A DNA stretch of 30,815 bases from an uncultured Cellvibrio sp. (GTDB lineage: Bacteria; Pseudomonadota; Gammaproteobacteria; Pseudomonadales; Cellvibrionaceae), in NCBI GenBank assembly GCA_946481095.1, contig CAMLML010000058.1, positions 1 through 30,815 of the forward strand. The letters are read 5' to 3'. Positions 14,860-24,518 of the stretch are shown piece by piece. Positions within the stretch are counted from its first letter, which is position 1; each line of letters starts with the position of its first letter. Under the pieces are notes generated by a model. The model did not search any database and had not been told where the DNA came from. It saw only the letters and a program-made list of their open reading frames with translations. Made by a program: the position numbers and the translations under genes.

Positions 14860-15414
14860 TTACTTTTTATCTACGCTCGCGCGCATGTAAGGTGCTGCAG
14901 CTTTCAAGTACAGGACCATCGACCAGAGCGTCAGCGCGGCGGCGCCCGCCAGAGCGATGAACCCTACCACTTGCAAAACTTGAATATTGGATAACAACAC
15001 AATGATTGCAATCATCTGCAATGTAGTTTTAATTTTTCCGATAAAGGACACGGCAACACTGGCGCGCTGACCTAACTCGGCCATCCACTCACGCAGTGCG
15101 GAAATAATAATTTCGCGGCCCACGATAATCGCGGCAGCCACCACAAACCAGGCGGAATTGTGATGCAAGGTAACCAACAATAAGAGCGCAATGGCCACCA
15201 TTAATTTGTCAGCGACCGGATCAAGAAAAGCGCCAAAAGGTGTGGATTGATTGTATTTGCGCGCGACATAACCATCGGCCCAATCAGTGATCGCAGCCAA
15301 AGAGAAGATAAGTGCCGTTGCCAGATGCGCCCATGAGAATGGCAGATAAAACGCCACCACAAACAGGGGAATCAGCAAAATACGCAATAATGTCAGTTGG
15401 TTGGCTAAGGTCAT
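14860..15414 (-). CDS. pgsA: CDP-diacylglycerol--glycerol-3-phosphate 3-phosphatidyltransferase
   Basis: A 184-residue inner-membrane enzyme that makes phosphatidylglycerol phosphate from CDP-diacylglycerol and glycerol 3-phosphate. The CDP-alcohol phosphotransferase signature is complete: DWADGYVAR...[10 protein letters not shown]. Four to five membrane helices are visible. I chose the ATG at 15414 ([16 protein letters not shown]), which matches other PgsA N-termini and gives the usual length; the frame extends to 15456. It lies downstream of uvrC and upstream of tRNA-Cys/Leu, the order known from Pseudomonas. Confidence 0.95.
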   Translation of the reverse strand: MTLANQLTLLRILLIPLFVVAFYLPFSWAHLATALIFSLAAITDWADGYVARKYNQSTPFGAFLDPVADKLMVAIALLLLVTLHHNSAWFVVAAAIIVGREIIISALREWMAELGQRASVAVSFIGKIKTTLQMIAIIVLLSNIQVLQVVGFIALAGAAALTLWSMVLYLKAAAPYMRASVDKK

Positions 15415-15489
15415 GCGTCTGGCTCGAACAATGGGGTCAAAAACGGCGGCGATCATACACCATGCATCAAAGCAAGTCAGTTGTATTAA

Positions 15490-17343
15490 TCAATGAAAAA
15501 AAGCATATATCTCTTCTGCCAGATTGACACTTATGCCCTCTACTTTTGAAAGATCCGCAACACTGGCATTACGAATTTCAACCAAACCACCGAAATGTCG
15601 CAACAATTCCCTGCGCCTTTTGGGGCCAATTCCCGCAATATCTTCCAAACCGGAAGTGGTTCTTTTTTTATCGCGACGCTGCTTATGCCCGGTGATGGCA
15701 AACCTGTGCGACTCATCGCGAATATGCTGGATTAAATGCAACGCAGGCGAATCGCCGGACAATACAATTTCTTTATCAGTCGCACCCTCTATCAAAGTTT
15801 CAAACCCGGCTTTGCGTGTTGAACCTTTGGCGACCCCTATAAGCAACACATCCTGCACAGCAAGATCGGCCATTACTTGCTTGGCAATTCCCAGCTGACC
15901 TTTGCCACCGTCGATCAATAAAATATCCGGTAATTTTCCTTCACCGTTTTGCAAGCGGGTGTAACGTCGATGCAAGGCTTGTTCCATAGCAGCGTAGTCA
16001 TCTCCGGGGGTAATGCCTTCAATGTTGAAGCGGCGATAATCCGACTTAAGTGGCCCGCGAGTATCAAATACCACACAACTGGCTACCGTTAATTCACCAC
16101 CGGTGTGACTGATATCGAAACACTCCAATCGCTCAGGCATTTCTTCAAGACCCAATGCGTCTTGCAGCGCAGCAAAACGCGACAAAGAATTTTGTTTTGC
16201 TTGCAGATGGGCAATCAAATTTTGTTCCGCGGCTTCTAATGCCATGCGCAACCAACTCGCCCTGTGACTACGCACATGGTGCGAAAGCAAAATTTGTCGA
16301 TTAGCAATTTGCTGCAACGCTTTCTGCAAAACATCGGCGTTCTCGGCATTGAGTAAATGACTCAAAATAATTTCGCGGGGAAAATCGCGATGTTGGTGCG
16401 TAAGATAAAACTGGCCGATAAATTCCAATAACAATTCAGATTCGTTTTCAGCCAAACTTGCAGAAGGATAATAACTACGGCTACCCAATATCCGTCCCTG
16501 TCGGATAAATAAAATATGCACGCAGATCACGCCAGAACGCATTACTACTGCAATCACATCAATATCAGCATGGCCCTCTTCAATCACTTGTTGCGATTGG
16601 ATATTACGTAATGCTGTAATTTGGTCGCGACATTCTGCCGCTTTTTCAAATGCCAGATTTTCTGCTGCCTGCTCCATGGAATTGGCTAATTCTTTTATTA
16701 ACTCATCGCTCTGCCCGCTTAATAACATGCGGGTGTGCTGTATATCACGCTGATAATCCTCGACAGAAATCAAATTCACGCAAGGTGCTGTACAACGCTT
16801 GATTTGATACTGCAAACAAGGCCTTGTGCGATTTTGAAACACACTATCTTCACAGGGCCTGACTTTGAATGTCTTTTGCAAAAACGCCAAGCTTTCACGA
16901 ACAGCAGACACATTGGGATAAGGGCCGTAGTAGTCGCCTGATTTTTTTTTCGCCCCGCGATGAAACGCGATTCTCGGATAATCCTCACCGGTGGATATAA
17001 AAATATAAGGGTAGGATTTATCGTCCCGTAATAAAATATTATAGGGCGGACGATTGGATTTAATTAGATTGTGTTCGAGGATAAGTGCTTCCGTTTCACT
17101 TTGCGTAATAGTGACTTCTATACGCGCAATACGTGCAACCAACGCCATGGTTTTCGAGCTTAATCCACTGGCTCGAAAATAGCTGGCAAGTCGTTTTTTT
17201 AAATTTTTTGCTTTACCAACATAAAGAATTTTTCCATCGGCAGCAAACATCTGGTACACACCAGGTTGCTGTGATGTACTGGCAAGAAATCGTTCTGAAT
17301 CAAATTCGGATTTGGATAATTCGGGTAATAAATCGTCGGACAT
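15490..17343 (-). CDS. uvrC: Excinuclease ABC subunit C
   Basis: A 617-residue nucleotide-excision-repair nuclease that makes both incisions around UvrB-bound lesions. The N-terminal GIY-YIG domain reads PGVYQMFAADGKILYVGKAKNLKKRL. A UvrB-binding coiled coil appears at about residue 205-240 (ELANSMEQAAENLAFEKAAECRDQI). The RNase H-like C-terminal nuclease has ECFDISHTGG and LLIDGGKGQL, and a HhH pair closes the protein (LEDIAGIGPKRRRELLRHFG, KVEGISVNLAEEIY). The ATG overlaps the gacA stop by one base, so the genes are translationally coupled, as in other gammaproteobacteria. Confidence 0.98.
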   Translation of the reverse strand: MSDDLLPELSKSEFDSERFLASTSQQPGVYQMFAADGKILYVGKAKNLKKRLASYFRASGLSSKTMALVARIARIEVTITQSETEALILEHNLIKSNRPPYNILLRDDKSYPYIFISTGEDYPRIAFHRGAKKKSGDYYGPYPNVSAVRESLAFLQKTFKVRPCEDSVFQNRTRPCLQYQIKRCTAPCVNLISVEDYQRDIQHTRMLLSGQSDELIKELANSMEQAAENLAFEKAAECRDQITALRNIQSQQVIEEGHADIDVIAVVMRSGVICVHILFIRQGRILGSRSYYPSASLAENESELLLEFIGQFYLTHQHRDFPREIILSHLLNAENADVLQKALQQIANRQILLSHHVRSHRASWLRMALEAAEQNLIAHLQAKQNSLSRFAALQDALGLEEMPERLECFDISHTGGELTVASCVVFDTRGPLKSDYRRFNIEGITPGDDYAAMEQALHRRYTRLQNGEGKLPDILLIDGGKGQLGIAKQVMADLAVQDVLLIGVAKGSTRKAGFETLIEGATDKEIVLSGDSPALHLIQHIRDESHRFAITGHKQRRDKKRTTSGLEDIAGIGPKRRRELLRHFGGLVEIRNASVADLSKVEGISVNLAEEIYAFFH

Positions 17344-17993
17344 TAAACAACTGATTCTGGATCTAATAAATTGTACTTAACCGCCAACAACGTCAGCTCA
17401 ACGTCACTATTAATATCCAACTTCTCAAAAATTCTATACCGATAGGAGTTGACCGTTTTGGGGCTTACACAAAAAGTATCGGCTATATCCTGCACTTTTT
17501 TACCGTTAGCAATATGCATTGCCGTCTGTAATTCACGCTGGGATAATTTTTGGAAAGGAGACTCTTGCGAAGAACCAGAAAAATTTTTGAGCGCCATCTG
17601 CTGGGCTATGCTCGCACTCATGTACATATCACCGCGAACCACCTTGTGTATGGCGTCCACTATCTCGCTGAAGTCGGCATCTTTGGTGACATACCCCATA
17701 GCACCGGCTTGCATTAATCGCGTCGGATGCAAATCATCATCGCAAGCCGTCACAGCCACTATTTTGAGATTGGGATTGACATTGAGTAATTTTTTGGTGG
17801 CTTCTATGCCGCCCATACCCGGCATTTTGACGTCCATCAATATGACTTCCGGCTTGAGAATACGCGCTTTGGTAACAGCATCTTCGCCACTTTTGGCCTC
17901 GCCAACTATCTGGAAATCATCCACGTCAGCCAACATGCGCATTATCCCTGTACGAACCAGATCATGGTCATCAACAACAAGAATTTTAGTCAA
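17343..17993 (-). CDS. gacA: Response regulator GacA/UvrY
   Basis: A 216-residue NarL-type regulator. The receiver domain has D8-D9, phosphoacceptor D54 (ILMDVKMPG) and the lysine in YVTKDADF. The C-terminal LuxR-type helix-turn-helix reads LSQRELQTAMHIANGKKVQDI, then VSPKTVNSYRYRIFEKL. It is the partner of sensor GacS/BarA and usually activates Csr/Rsm small RNAs. Its position before uvrC is the classical gacA-uvrC order. It starts at TTG 17993 with GGGGGG five bases upstream; no ATG is available at the family N-terminus (TKILVVDDHDLVR). Confidence 0.96.
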   Translation of the reverse strand: MTKILVVDDHDLVRTGIMRMLADVDDFQIVGEAKSGEDAVTKARILKPEVILMDVKMPGMGGIEATKKLLNVNPNLKIVAVTACDDDLHPTRLMQAGAMGYVTKDADFSEIVDAIHKVVRGDMYMSASIAQQMALKNFSGSSQESPFQKLSQRELQTAMHIANGKKVQDIADTFCVSPKTVNSYRYRIFEKLDINSDVELTLLAVKYNLLDPESVV

Positions 17994-18191
17994 ACCAACC
18001 CCCCGGATAATGTTAAACCACTGTTTTATTTTTTATCATAGAGCAGCACCGGCTCCCGAGCTGTGAAAAACTACCATGATTTCCTATTGCAGTGAACATT
18101 TTCCGTATTAAAAGCTGAAAATGAAACTTTATCTTGAAAGATTTATGGTTTAGTCTGTCATCAACCTGTTAAAAAGAGATTGATTGTTGTT

Positions 18192-19238
18192 TTGAACACA
18201 CACCTTAGCCTATCAGAGCCTTATACACGCCAACTGAAGTTGGAACCTGATGACAGCCGCCGCATAGCCAGCCTGTCCGGACAACTCGGGCAAAACCTGC
18301 GACAAATTGAAGAAAGACTAGGCACAGAAATACGCCATCGCGGGAGCCAGTTCGAAATTCGCGGATCAGAGGAAGCCACACTGATTACTTGCGAATTATT
18401 ATCCAGCCTCTACAAAATTACCGAGCAAGGCGAGCTGACCGCAGACGAAGTTCACTTGGCGTTGCAAACATCCGGCATAGAACAAATGATGGCCCAGACG
18501 GAGCAAGGCGAATTGGCATTGGATACGCCCAGCCAGACAAGCCAGCAAGATGACTCCAATGGCATCACCTTAATCCGCACCAAGAAATGCACCATCAAAC
18601 CTCGCGGATTAAACCAACAAAATTATGTCAAAGCTGTACAAAAACACGATATTAATTTTGGTATTGGCCCTGCGGGAACAGGTAAAACTTACCTCGCTGT
18701 TGCCTGTGCAGTGGAAGCATTGCTTAAGAATGAAGTCGAACGTATTTTATTAGTAAGACCCGCTGTTGAGGCAGGGGAAAAACTGGGATTTTTGCCGGGC
18801 GATCTGGCACAAAAAGTCGATCCTTATTTACGCCCTCTTTATGATGCACTGTTTGAAATGCTGGGCTTCGAAACAGTTGGCAAATTAATGGAGCGTGGAG
18901 TCATTGAAGTGGCGCCTCTGGCATTTATGCGCGGGCGTACGTTGAATAATTCTTTTGTTATTTTGGATGAAAGCCAGAATACAACGCGCGAACAAATGAA
19001 AATGTTTTTAACGCGAATTGGTTTTGGATCTACTGCAGTCATTACCGGCGATCCGACACAAATTGATTTACCTCGTGGCATGGCTTCAGGCTTGCGCCAT
19101 GCGATCGATGTTCTCGAAAATGTAAAAGGCATCAGCTTTACCCATTTCACGTCAAAAGATGTTGTGCGGCATCCAATAGTGCAACGCATTGTTGAAGCTT
19201 ATGAAGCTTTTGAGCAAAAGCAGCCCAAAACCGATTGA
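18192..19238 (+). CDS. ybeZ: PhoH-like ATPase (YbeZ)
   Basis: About 348 residues of a PhoH-family ATPase that works with YbeY in RNA metabolism. Walker A GPAGTGKT is at 159-166, followed by [17 protein letters not shown], the [11 protein letters not shown] region and the Walker B-like [11 protein letters not shown]. The N-terminal KH-like part resembles E. coli YbeZ. The start is uncertain: TTG 18192 (reading [10 protein letters not shown]) fits homologues, whose N-termini are MN..., but its AGAG ribosome site is 12 bases away. TTG 18180 is four codons earlier and too close to that site. The gene overlaps or abuts ybeY by two bases, in the conserved ybeZ-ybeY-corC-lnt operon. Confidence 0.94.
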   Translation: MNTHLSLSEPYTRQLKLEPDDSRRIASLSGQLGQNLRQIEERLGTEIRHRGSQFEIRGSEEATLITCELLSSLYKITEQGELTADEVHLALQTSGIEQMMAQTEQGELALDTPSQTSQQDDSNGITLIRTKKCTIKPRGLNQQNYVKAVQKHDINFGIGPAGTGKTYLAVACAVEALLKNEVERILLVRPAVEAGEKLGFLPGDLAQKVDPYLRPLYDALFEMLGFETVGKLMERGVIEVAPLAFMRGRTLNNSFVILDESQNTTREQMKMFLTRIGFGSTAVITGDPTQIDLPRGMASGLRHAIDVLENVKGISFTHFTSKDVVRHPIVQRIVEAYEAFEQKQPKTD

Positions 19239-19240
19239 TC

Positions 19241-19714
19241 ATGAATTACCAAATCGACATTGAAATTAACAGTCAAAGCCAGCACATACCTTCACAGGAA
19301 AAATGTGAAGACTGGATTGTTGCGGCATTAAAAAGCCAACAGCTTGATGATGCCGAAGTCAGTTTGTATATTGTTGATGAACAAGAAAGTCAGGAATTAA
19401 ATACGCAATATCGCGGTAAAGAAAAACCAACCAATGTGTTGTCTTTCCCGGCAGATATTCCGGAAGAAGTAGGAGTCCCGCTTCTGGGGGATATTGTCAT
19501 TTGCGCGCCAGTTGTTGAGCGTGAAGCACAGGAACAACAAAAAAGCCTGGATGCACATTGGGCACATATGCTGGTTCACGGCAGTCTTCATCTATTGGGT
19601 TACGATCACACTGAAGATGAAGAAGCCGAGCGAATGGAAAAGTTGGAAACCTCAATTATGTTGAGCTTGGGATTTCCTGCACCCTATCAAGATCTCTCTC
19701 TGGTCGAAGAATAA
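19241..19714 (+). CDS. ybeY: rRNA maturation endoribonuclease YbeY
   Basis: A 157-residue zinc-dependent RNase needed for 16S rRNA 3'-end maturation and ribosome quality control. The metal motif [11 protein letters not shown] supplies H113, H117 and H123, and the conserved TNVLSFP lies upstream. The ATG at 19241 is two bases after the phoH stop; an in-frame TTG at 19235 would overlap it and is less likely. Third-party partners in E. coli are YbeZ (the gene upstream) and ribosomal protein S11. Confidence 0.96.
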   Translation: MNYQIDIEINSQSQHIPSQEKCEDWIVAALKSQQLDDAEVSLYIVDEQESQELNTQYRGKEKPTNVLSFPADIPEEVGVPLLGDIVICAPVVEREAQEQQKSLDAHWAHMLVHGSLHLLGYDHTEDEEAERMEKLETSIMLSLGFPAPYQDLSLVEE

Positions 19715-19733
19715 TTTAATGGGAAATTACATC

Positions 19734-20591
19734 ATGTCGGACGAACATCCGAGTCATACCACCGCTGATAAACACGAACGATCCTGGTTGGATAAACTGC
19801 TGCACGCCTTCAGTGCGGAACCCAAATCCAGAGATGAACTACTCGAAATCATTAAAGATGCAGCAGACAACAAATTGCTGGATCAGGAAGCATTGAGCAT
19901 TATTGAAGGCGCTCTGGATGTTTCTTCACTGCAAGCGCGCGAAATCATGGTTCCCCGATCACATATAGTGGCGGTGCGTATTGATGATTCACTGCAAGAG
20001 TATTTACCGCAAATAATTGAATCAGGCCACTCCCGTTTTCCGGTCATTGGCGACAGCATGGATGATGTCAAAGGTATTTTGTTGGCAAAAGATTTATTAC
20101 CGCTGGCTTTGCGCGGCACCGATAATTTCAATATCGAAAGTATTTTGCGCCCGGCGAATATTATTCCCGAAAGCAAGCGAGTTAATGTTTTATTAAAAGA
20201 ATTCCGTGAAAACCGTTATCACATGGCATTGGTTATGGATGAATACGGTGATATCTCCGGGCTATTAACCATCGAAGACATATTGGAAGAAATTGTCGGT
20301 GAAATTCAGGATGAAACTGATGAACATGATGCAACGTCCGACTTCATAAAACGCATTAACGAAACGGATTACATCATCAAAGCCTTGACATCAATAGAAG
20401 ACTTTAATGAATATTTCTCAACAACATTTACCGACGAAGACTTCGATACCATCGGCGGAATTTTGATGCAGGAGTTCGGACATTTGCCAAAACGTAATGA
20501 AGTTGTCCAGATTGATAATATGCAATTCCGTGTTCTTTACGCTGATAATCGCCAAATTCATTTGGTACGTTTAACTTTTGTCGCCGAATAA
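19734..20591 (+). CDS. corC: CorC/HlyC-family CBS-domain protein
   Basis: A 285-residue soluble protein. Two CBS domains cover about residues 70-185 (IMVPRSHIVAV, SGHSRFPVIGDSMDDVKGIL, then YHMALVMDEYGDISGLLTIEDILEE), and a CorC_HlyC domain covers 205-283 (DFNEYFSTTF, DFDTIGGILMQEFGHLP). It matches E. coli YbeX/CorC end to end and is linked to Mg2+/Co2+ handling and, more recently, ribosome metabolism. Start MSDEHPSH at 19734 resembles MSDD of E. coli and has GGGA upstream; the ATG at 19719 lacks a ribosome site. Confidence 0.94.
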   Translation: MSDEHPSHTTADKHERSWLDKLLHAFSAEPKSRDELLEIIKDAADNKLLDQEALSIIEGALDVSSLQAREIMVPRSHIVAVRIDDSLQEYLPQIIESGHSRFPVIGDSMDDVKGILLAKDLLPLALRGTDNFNIESILRPANIIPESKRVNVLLKEFRENRYHMALVMDEYGDISGLLTIEDILEEIVGEIQDETDEHDATSDFIKRINETDYIIKALTSIEDFNEYFSTTFTDEDFDTIGGILMQEFGHLPKRNEVVQIDNMQFRVLYADNRQIHLVRLTFVAE

Positions 20592-20594
20592 TTC

Positions 20595-20661
20595 AGGTTG
20601 GGCAGCAATGCCCAACAAAAATCTTTGATCTAAACTCAATGTTGGGTTTTGCATCCAACCT
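20595..20661. repeat. Extragenic palindromic element between corC and lnt
   Basis: An 8-bp hairpin GTTGGGCA-GCAA-TGCCCAAC (20597-20616) and a second, GTTGG...CCAAC (20641-20659), are bounded by AGGTTGG/CCAACCT. Such GTTGGGC palindromes are commonly dispersed between genes. No T run follows, so it is not a terminator. Confidence 0.55.
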
Positions 20662-20675
20662 ACAAATAAAACATC

Positions 20676-22193
20676 ATGCCAATCTACTTGAATTATCTGG
20701 TTTTATTAATTTCCGGCGCAGCCATAACACTCAGCTTTGCACCCTTTAATATCTGGCCAATCAGCCTTATCGCATTAACTATTTTCGCACTGGCACTAAA
20801 GCAACAAACGCTTTCCATTTGTTTAAAACGCAGTTTTATTTTTGGTTTGGGACTTTATCTCGGTGGTGTGCATTGGGTGTATGTCAGCGTACATAATTTT
20901 GGCGGCGCATCTGTTTTTCTGGCTTCATTAATTGTGTTGGTATTTGCACTGTTTCTCGCGTTTGTTTTTACATTACCTTTTTATATTTCCGGCAAATGGT
21001 TTCGTGATCACCCACTGAATTTAATTATAGTGCTACCAGCATGTTGGCTACTGGGTGAATGGCTTCGCAGTTGGCTTTTGACAGGATTTCCCTGGTTATA
21101 TCTGGGTTATGGGCATCTCGATACATGGCTGTCTGGTTGGGCGGCTGTTGGCGGTGTAATGAGTATCAGCTTTATTCTGGCGGTTACCGCAGGCGTGATT
21201 GCCGAAGCCATTCTGTTTGTTAAAAAAGAATCTTCTTTATCACGAATCACTCTTTTGTCTTCCATTATTCCGGTAATTGGCTTTTGGATGGCCGGATTGT
21301 TTTTACAAAATACTATTTGGGCAAAACCGGAAAATACACCCATCCGTGTTGGCATGGTACAACCCAATTTATCGCAAGATATAAAATTAAATTGGTCAAC
21401 AGAAAGTGTTCACCAAAGTCTTGATCAATTACGTGAACAAAGCAAAGACTTATGGAAAAACGATTGGGTGATCTGGCCGGAAGCCGCCATTCCCACCGCC
21501 CTCACCTTTCACACCGCATTACCGTTTCTGGAAGAAATGAACAGCATTGCATCGGACAATCAAGCTGCACTATTTACCGGTGTAATTTATGACGATGAAA
21601 AAAATGAAAAATATTACAACTCCATCGTGGGACTTGGCAGTGGTTATGGTTTTTATCACAAACGCCGATTAGTCCCTTTTGGTGAATATGTTCCGCTTGA
21701 AGATTATCTGCGCGGATTGATTGAGTTTTTTAATTTACCCACATCATTTATTCATCTCGGCCCTGAAGAACAGCATGGTTTGATTGCCAAAGGCATACGC
21801 ATCACACCTGCAGTTTGTTATGAAATTGTTTATCCGGATTTAATTGCACAATCAGCCAAAGAAACACAGGTATTATTAAACCTGAATAATCTCGGTTGGT
21901 TTCTGGATTCCATTCAATCCAAACAATTTATGCAAATGGCACAGATGCGCGCATTGGAAACGGGACGCTATTTAATTTACAACACCAACAACGGCCCCAG
22001 TGCCATCATCGATAACAAAGGAAAAATTGTTGCGCAAAGCGAAGCGTTTAAAGCCGATACACTCAGCGGCACTATTTATCCGGTAAAAGACTGGACGCCT
22101 TTTATGATGATAGGCTCATGGCCTTTGGCGCTGATTTTATCTTTTATTCTATTGTTGCTCCGGGCCTTAGGGCGCCGAAAAAAATTTCGATGA
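20676..22193 (+). CDS. lnt: Apolipoprotein N-acyltransferase
   Basis: A 505-residue inner-membrane enzyme that adds the third acyl chain to lipoproteins. The N-terminal half has about six membrane helices. The periplasmic nitrilase domain (about 225-470) carries the catalytic triad E269 (WPEAAIP), K329 (YHKRRLVPFGEYVP) and C381 (AVCYEIVYPD). A last membrane helix is at 477-496. It is the fourth gene of ybeZ-ybeY-corC-lnt; an 84-base palindromic spacer separates it from corC. Confidence 0.97.
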   Translation: MPIYLNYLVLLISGAAITLSFAPFNIWPISLIALTIFALALKQQTLSICLKRSFIFGLGLYLGGVHWVYVSVHNFGGASVFLASLIVLVFALFLAFVFTLPFYISGKWFRDHPLNLIIVLPACWLLGEWLRSWLLTGFPWLYLGYGHLDTWLSGWAAVGGVMSISFILAVTAGVIAEAILFVKKESSLSRITLLSSIIPVIGFWMAGLFLQNTIWAKPENTPIRVGMVQPNLSQDIKLNWSTESVHQSLDQLREQSKDLWKNDWVIWPEAAIPTALTFHTALPFLEEMNSIASDNQAALFTGVIYDDEKNEKYYNSIVGLGSGYGFYHKRRLVPFGEYVPLEDYLRGLIEFFNLPTSFIHLGPEEQHGLIAKGIRITPAVCYEIVYPDLIAQSAKETQVLLNLNNLGWFLDSIQSKQFMQMAQMRALETGRYLIYNTNNGPSAIIDNKGKIVAQSEAFKADTLSGTIYPVKDWTPFMMIGSWPLALILSFILLLLRALGRRKKFR

Positions 22194-22201
22194 ACGCACA
22201 A

Positions 22202-22233
22202 CTTTCATTTTAATAAATCAAAATGAGAGTTTT
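22202..22233 (+). terminator. Terminator after lnt
   Basis: CTTTCATTTT (22202-22211), loop of eight, AAAATGAGAG (22220-22229): a ten-pair stem with one G-U pair, then TTTT. It is AT-rich and moderately strong. Confidence 0.55.
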
Positions 22234-22250
22234 GCAGAATCAAAATTAAT

Positions 22251-22278
22251 CGTCATCCCAACCTTCGCAGGGATGACG
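22251..22278. repeat. Interspersed palindrome, GTCATCCC family, solo copy
   Basis: CGTCATCCC and GGGATGACG are perfect inverted arms around AACCTTCGCA. The same CTTCGCAGGGATGAC ending recurs at 24074-24087, on the other side of the galactanase gene. Confidence 0.75.
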
Positions 22279-22430
22279 ACGTGAAACCAAACAAAAATGG
22301 ATTTGTGAAAATATCTCAAAATATTAATTCTTGTTTAATTGTTGCTCACCCCCTTTAATAACTGGATCACAACCTGCAGCGGGTTAAGCCTCTATCATAA
22401 GCCGCTCTTCACTCATATCAGGATATAACC

Positions 22431-24002
22431 ATGACCATACGCAAATTGGGATTAGGTGCCGCTATAGTCGTCGCCTTTTCTATTAATGCACTGGCAGTAG
22501 AAGCCGGTGAACCCATACCGATAACCAATCCGGGATTTGAAGCTGATGGTTCCAGTGTGGCCTCGCCTTCCGGCTGGAGCAGTGTTGGTAATGCAGATGC
22601 GGATTTCCTTGAATGGGGAGGCCAGTCTTCAGCCGAGTCTTATCGACTTTCACATTGGGCGGGAACTGATTATTCAGTTGCGACAACCCAAACTGTCACC
22701 GGTTTGCAAAAAGGAGCTTATACACTCAGAGCCTGGGGACGTCGTAGTAATGGCCACAATCAAGCCTATATCACGCTTGATTGTGGCAAGGGAACCAAGC
22801 GTGTCGATATTCCGGCAGCATGGTCGGGGCAGTGGGTTCAGGTAGCCGTCTCCGCCAATGCCACCGCAAAAGGCGAATGTAAAATCGGGCTGCACACAGA
22901 TGCCACCGCAGGTGAATGGACAAACTTTGATGAAGTCAGCCTGGAAACCGGGGCTGTGAATTTATCAGTGCGCGGTGCTGATGTATCCAGCCTGAAAAAA
23001 TCCGAAGATCTGGGTGGACTCTACTACAACGGAAACAACCCGAATCCGAAATCAGCATTGAAAATTCTCAAAGACCAAGGCACCAGCCACGTGCGTTTGC
23101 GGGTTTGGGTTAATCCTGCTGATAACTACCACAACCTGAAAGAATTGCGTGAAATGTCCAAACGCGCAAAACAACAAGGCCTTAAAGTTCTGGTTGATCT
23201 GCATTATTCAGATACCTGGGCAGACCCTGGGCACCAATCCATCCCTGCAGGCTGGGCCAGCTTTTCTATTGATGAACTGGAAACAGCCATATTCGTTCAC
23301 ACACTCGCTGCCTGTGCCGCTGTACGTGAATCAGGCGCTTATCCAGACATGATCCAAATCGGTAACGAACTCAACTCCGGCATGCTCTGGCCTTATGGTC
23401 ACACCTGGAATCCACCCAGCTGGGAGAATCTGGCGCGTTTCCTGAAAGCAGGCTACAACGCCGTAAAAATTTGTTCACCCAAAACCAAAGTTGTATTGCA
23501 TCTGGCTGAAGGTGGTAACAACGGTACTTTCCGTTGGTGGTTCGACAATATCACCGCCCAAGGTGTGAAGTTCGATGTCATTGCCGCTTCTTACTACGGT
23601 TACTGGCATGGGTCTCTGGGTGATTTGCAAAACAACCTGAATGACATATCGGCCCGTTACAACAAAGATGTGTTGGTCGCTGAAACGGCCTACCCATTCA
23701 CACTGGATTTCAACGACTTCCACCCAAACACTATTGGCTCAACTGATCAACTGGTCGCAGGCTACCCCGCCACCCCCGCCGGACAAGCAGCCAACCTGCG
23801 TGATGTACTTTCCATTGTTCGCGCAGTGCCCAACGGTCGCGGATTGGGCGTGTTCTATTGGGACGCAACCTGGACAGCCGTAACCGGTAATGGATGGGAC
23901 CCAGCCGATCCCGCTTCCGGCAACAGCTGGGAAAATCAGGCGCTGTTTGATTTCAATGGCGTAATGACACCGGCATTGTCAGAATTTTTGAAAGATAAAT
24001 AA
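22431..24002 (+). CDS. Secreted arabinogalactan endo-beta-1,4-galactanase, GH53
   Basis: A 523-residue secreted enzyme that cleaves beta-1,4-galactan side chains of pectin. A Sec signal peptide (LGLGAAIVVAFSINALAVEA) ends near residue 25. Residues about 28-180 form a beta-rich carbohydrate-binding-like module opening with ITNPGFEADGSSVASPSGW, similar in style to CBM61/CBM4 modules. The GH53 barrel covers about 183-520: VRGADVSSLKK, HVRLRVWVNP, VDLHYSDTWADPGHQ, acid/base E313 (IQIGNELNSGMLWP) and nucleophile E418 (VLVAETAYP). The gene is single, preceded by about 150 bases of leader and flanked by palindromic repeats. Enzyme class is secure; the binding-module family is a guess. Confidence 0.95.
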   Translation: MTIRKLGLGAAIVVAFSINALAVEAGEPIPITNPGFEADGSSVASPSGWSSVGNADADFLEWGGQSSAESYRLSHWAGTDYSVATTQTVTGLQKGAYTLRAWGRRSNGHNQAYITLDCGKGTKRVDIPAAWSGQWVQVAVSANATAKGECKIGLHTDATAGEWTNFDEVSLETGAVNLSVRGADVSSLKKSEDLGGLYYNGNNPNPKSALKILKDQGTSHVRLRVWVNPADNYHNLKELREMSKRAKQQGLKVLVDLHYSDTWADPGHQSIPAGWASFSIDELETAIFVHTLAACAAVRESGAYPDMIQIGNELNSGMLWPYGHTWNPPSWENLARFLKAGYNAVKICSPKTKVVLHLAEGGNNGTFRWWFDNITAQGVKFDVIAASYYGYWHGSLGDLQNNLNDISARYNKDVLVAETAYPFTLDFNDFHPNTIGSTDQLVAGYPATPAGQAANLRDVLSIVRAVPNGRGLGVFYWDATWTAVTGNGWDPADPASGNSWENQALFDFNGVMTPALSEFLKDK

Positions 24003-24008
24003 TCTATC

Positions 24009-24087
24009 GTCATTTCTGTGAAAGCAAAATCCAGCTCTTAAAAGTGAATACAACCAAGAGCTGGATCCCTGCCTTCGCAGGGATGAC
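24009..24087. mobile_element. 79-bp MITE-like inverted-repeat element
   Basis: The left arm, starting GTCATTTCTGTGAAAGCA, and the reverse complement of the right arm, starting GTCATCCCTGCGAAGGCA, align over about 31 bases with transition-only differences. Both meet at ATCCAGCTCTT (24029-24039) / AAGAGCTGGAT (24056-24066), a perfect 11-bp pair around a 16-base spacer. GTCATYCCYGCG ends are typical of dispersed nezha-like MITEs. No target duplication was recognised. Confidence 0.65.
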
Positions 24088-24115
24088 ACGCAGATTCACG
24101 TAAAGAATTACTCAT

Positions 24116-24490
24116 ATGCAAAATCAGAATCAAAAAAAGCAATTAGGCTTTTGGTTTTATTTGACAGTAATTATCATCACATTGTGGGTAATCCTTTTTA
24201 ATGCAAACTCGGGATACGTAATTAAACAATTCTCCGAAACTTTTTCAGGATTCGGAGCAGAGCTCCCCACACTCACCCACTGGATAATTAATCATATTCC
24301 TTTTGTCTGGATTGGAATGGTCTATGCGGCTATTGTCCAACTATGCCTGCTTTTGCTGATTATTATTACCCGCAGTACACTTTCCATAAAATTATTTCTT
24401 ATAGTGTTTATGTTCAATATTCTCTTGGAAATAACAATCATCACTGCCATGTATTTGCCCATATTTCATTTGGGCCATGTAATTGGATAA
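24116..24490 (+). CDS. Small membrane protein of unknown function
   Basis: A 124-residue protein with three predicted membrane helices (about 12-30, 60-84 and 90-118) and a basic, Gln-rich N-terminus. The segment between helices 1 and 2, IKQFSETFSGFGAELPTLTHWI, recalls the conserved loop before a membrane helix in GspF/PilC inner-membrane proteins of type II secretion and type IV pili, but the rest does not match. Function unknown. It begins 29 bases after the MITE-like element. The ATG at 24116 lacks a strong ribosome site, so expression is uncertain. Confidence 0.6.
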   Translation: MQNQNQKKQLGFWFYLTVIIITLWVILFNANSGYVIKQFSETFSGFGAELPTLTHWIINHIPFVWIGMVYAAIVQLCLLLLIIITRSTLSIKLFLIVFMFNILLEITIITAMYLPIFHLGHVIG

Positions 24491-24518
24491 AACAGTAGAA
24501 TCGAAACTTTCTTAATTC

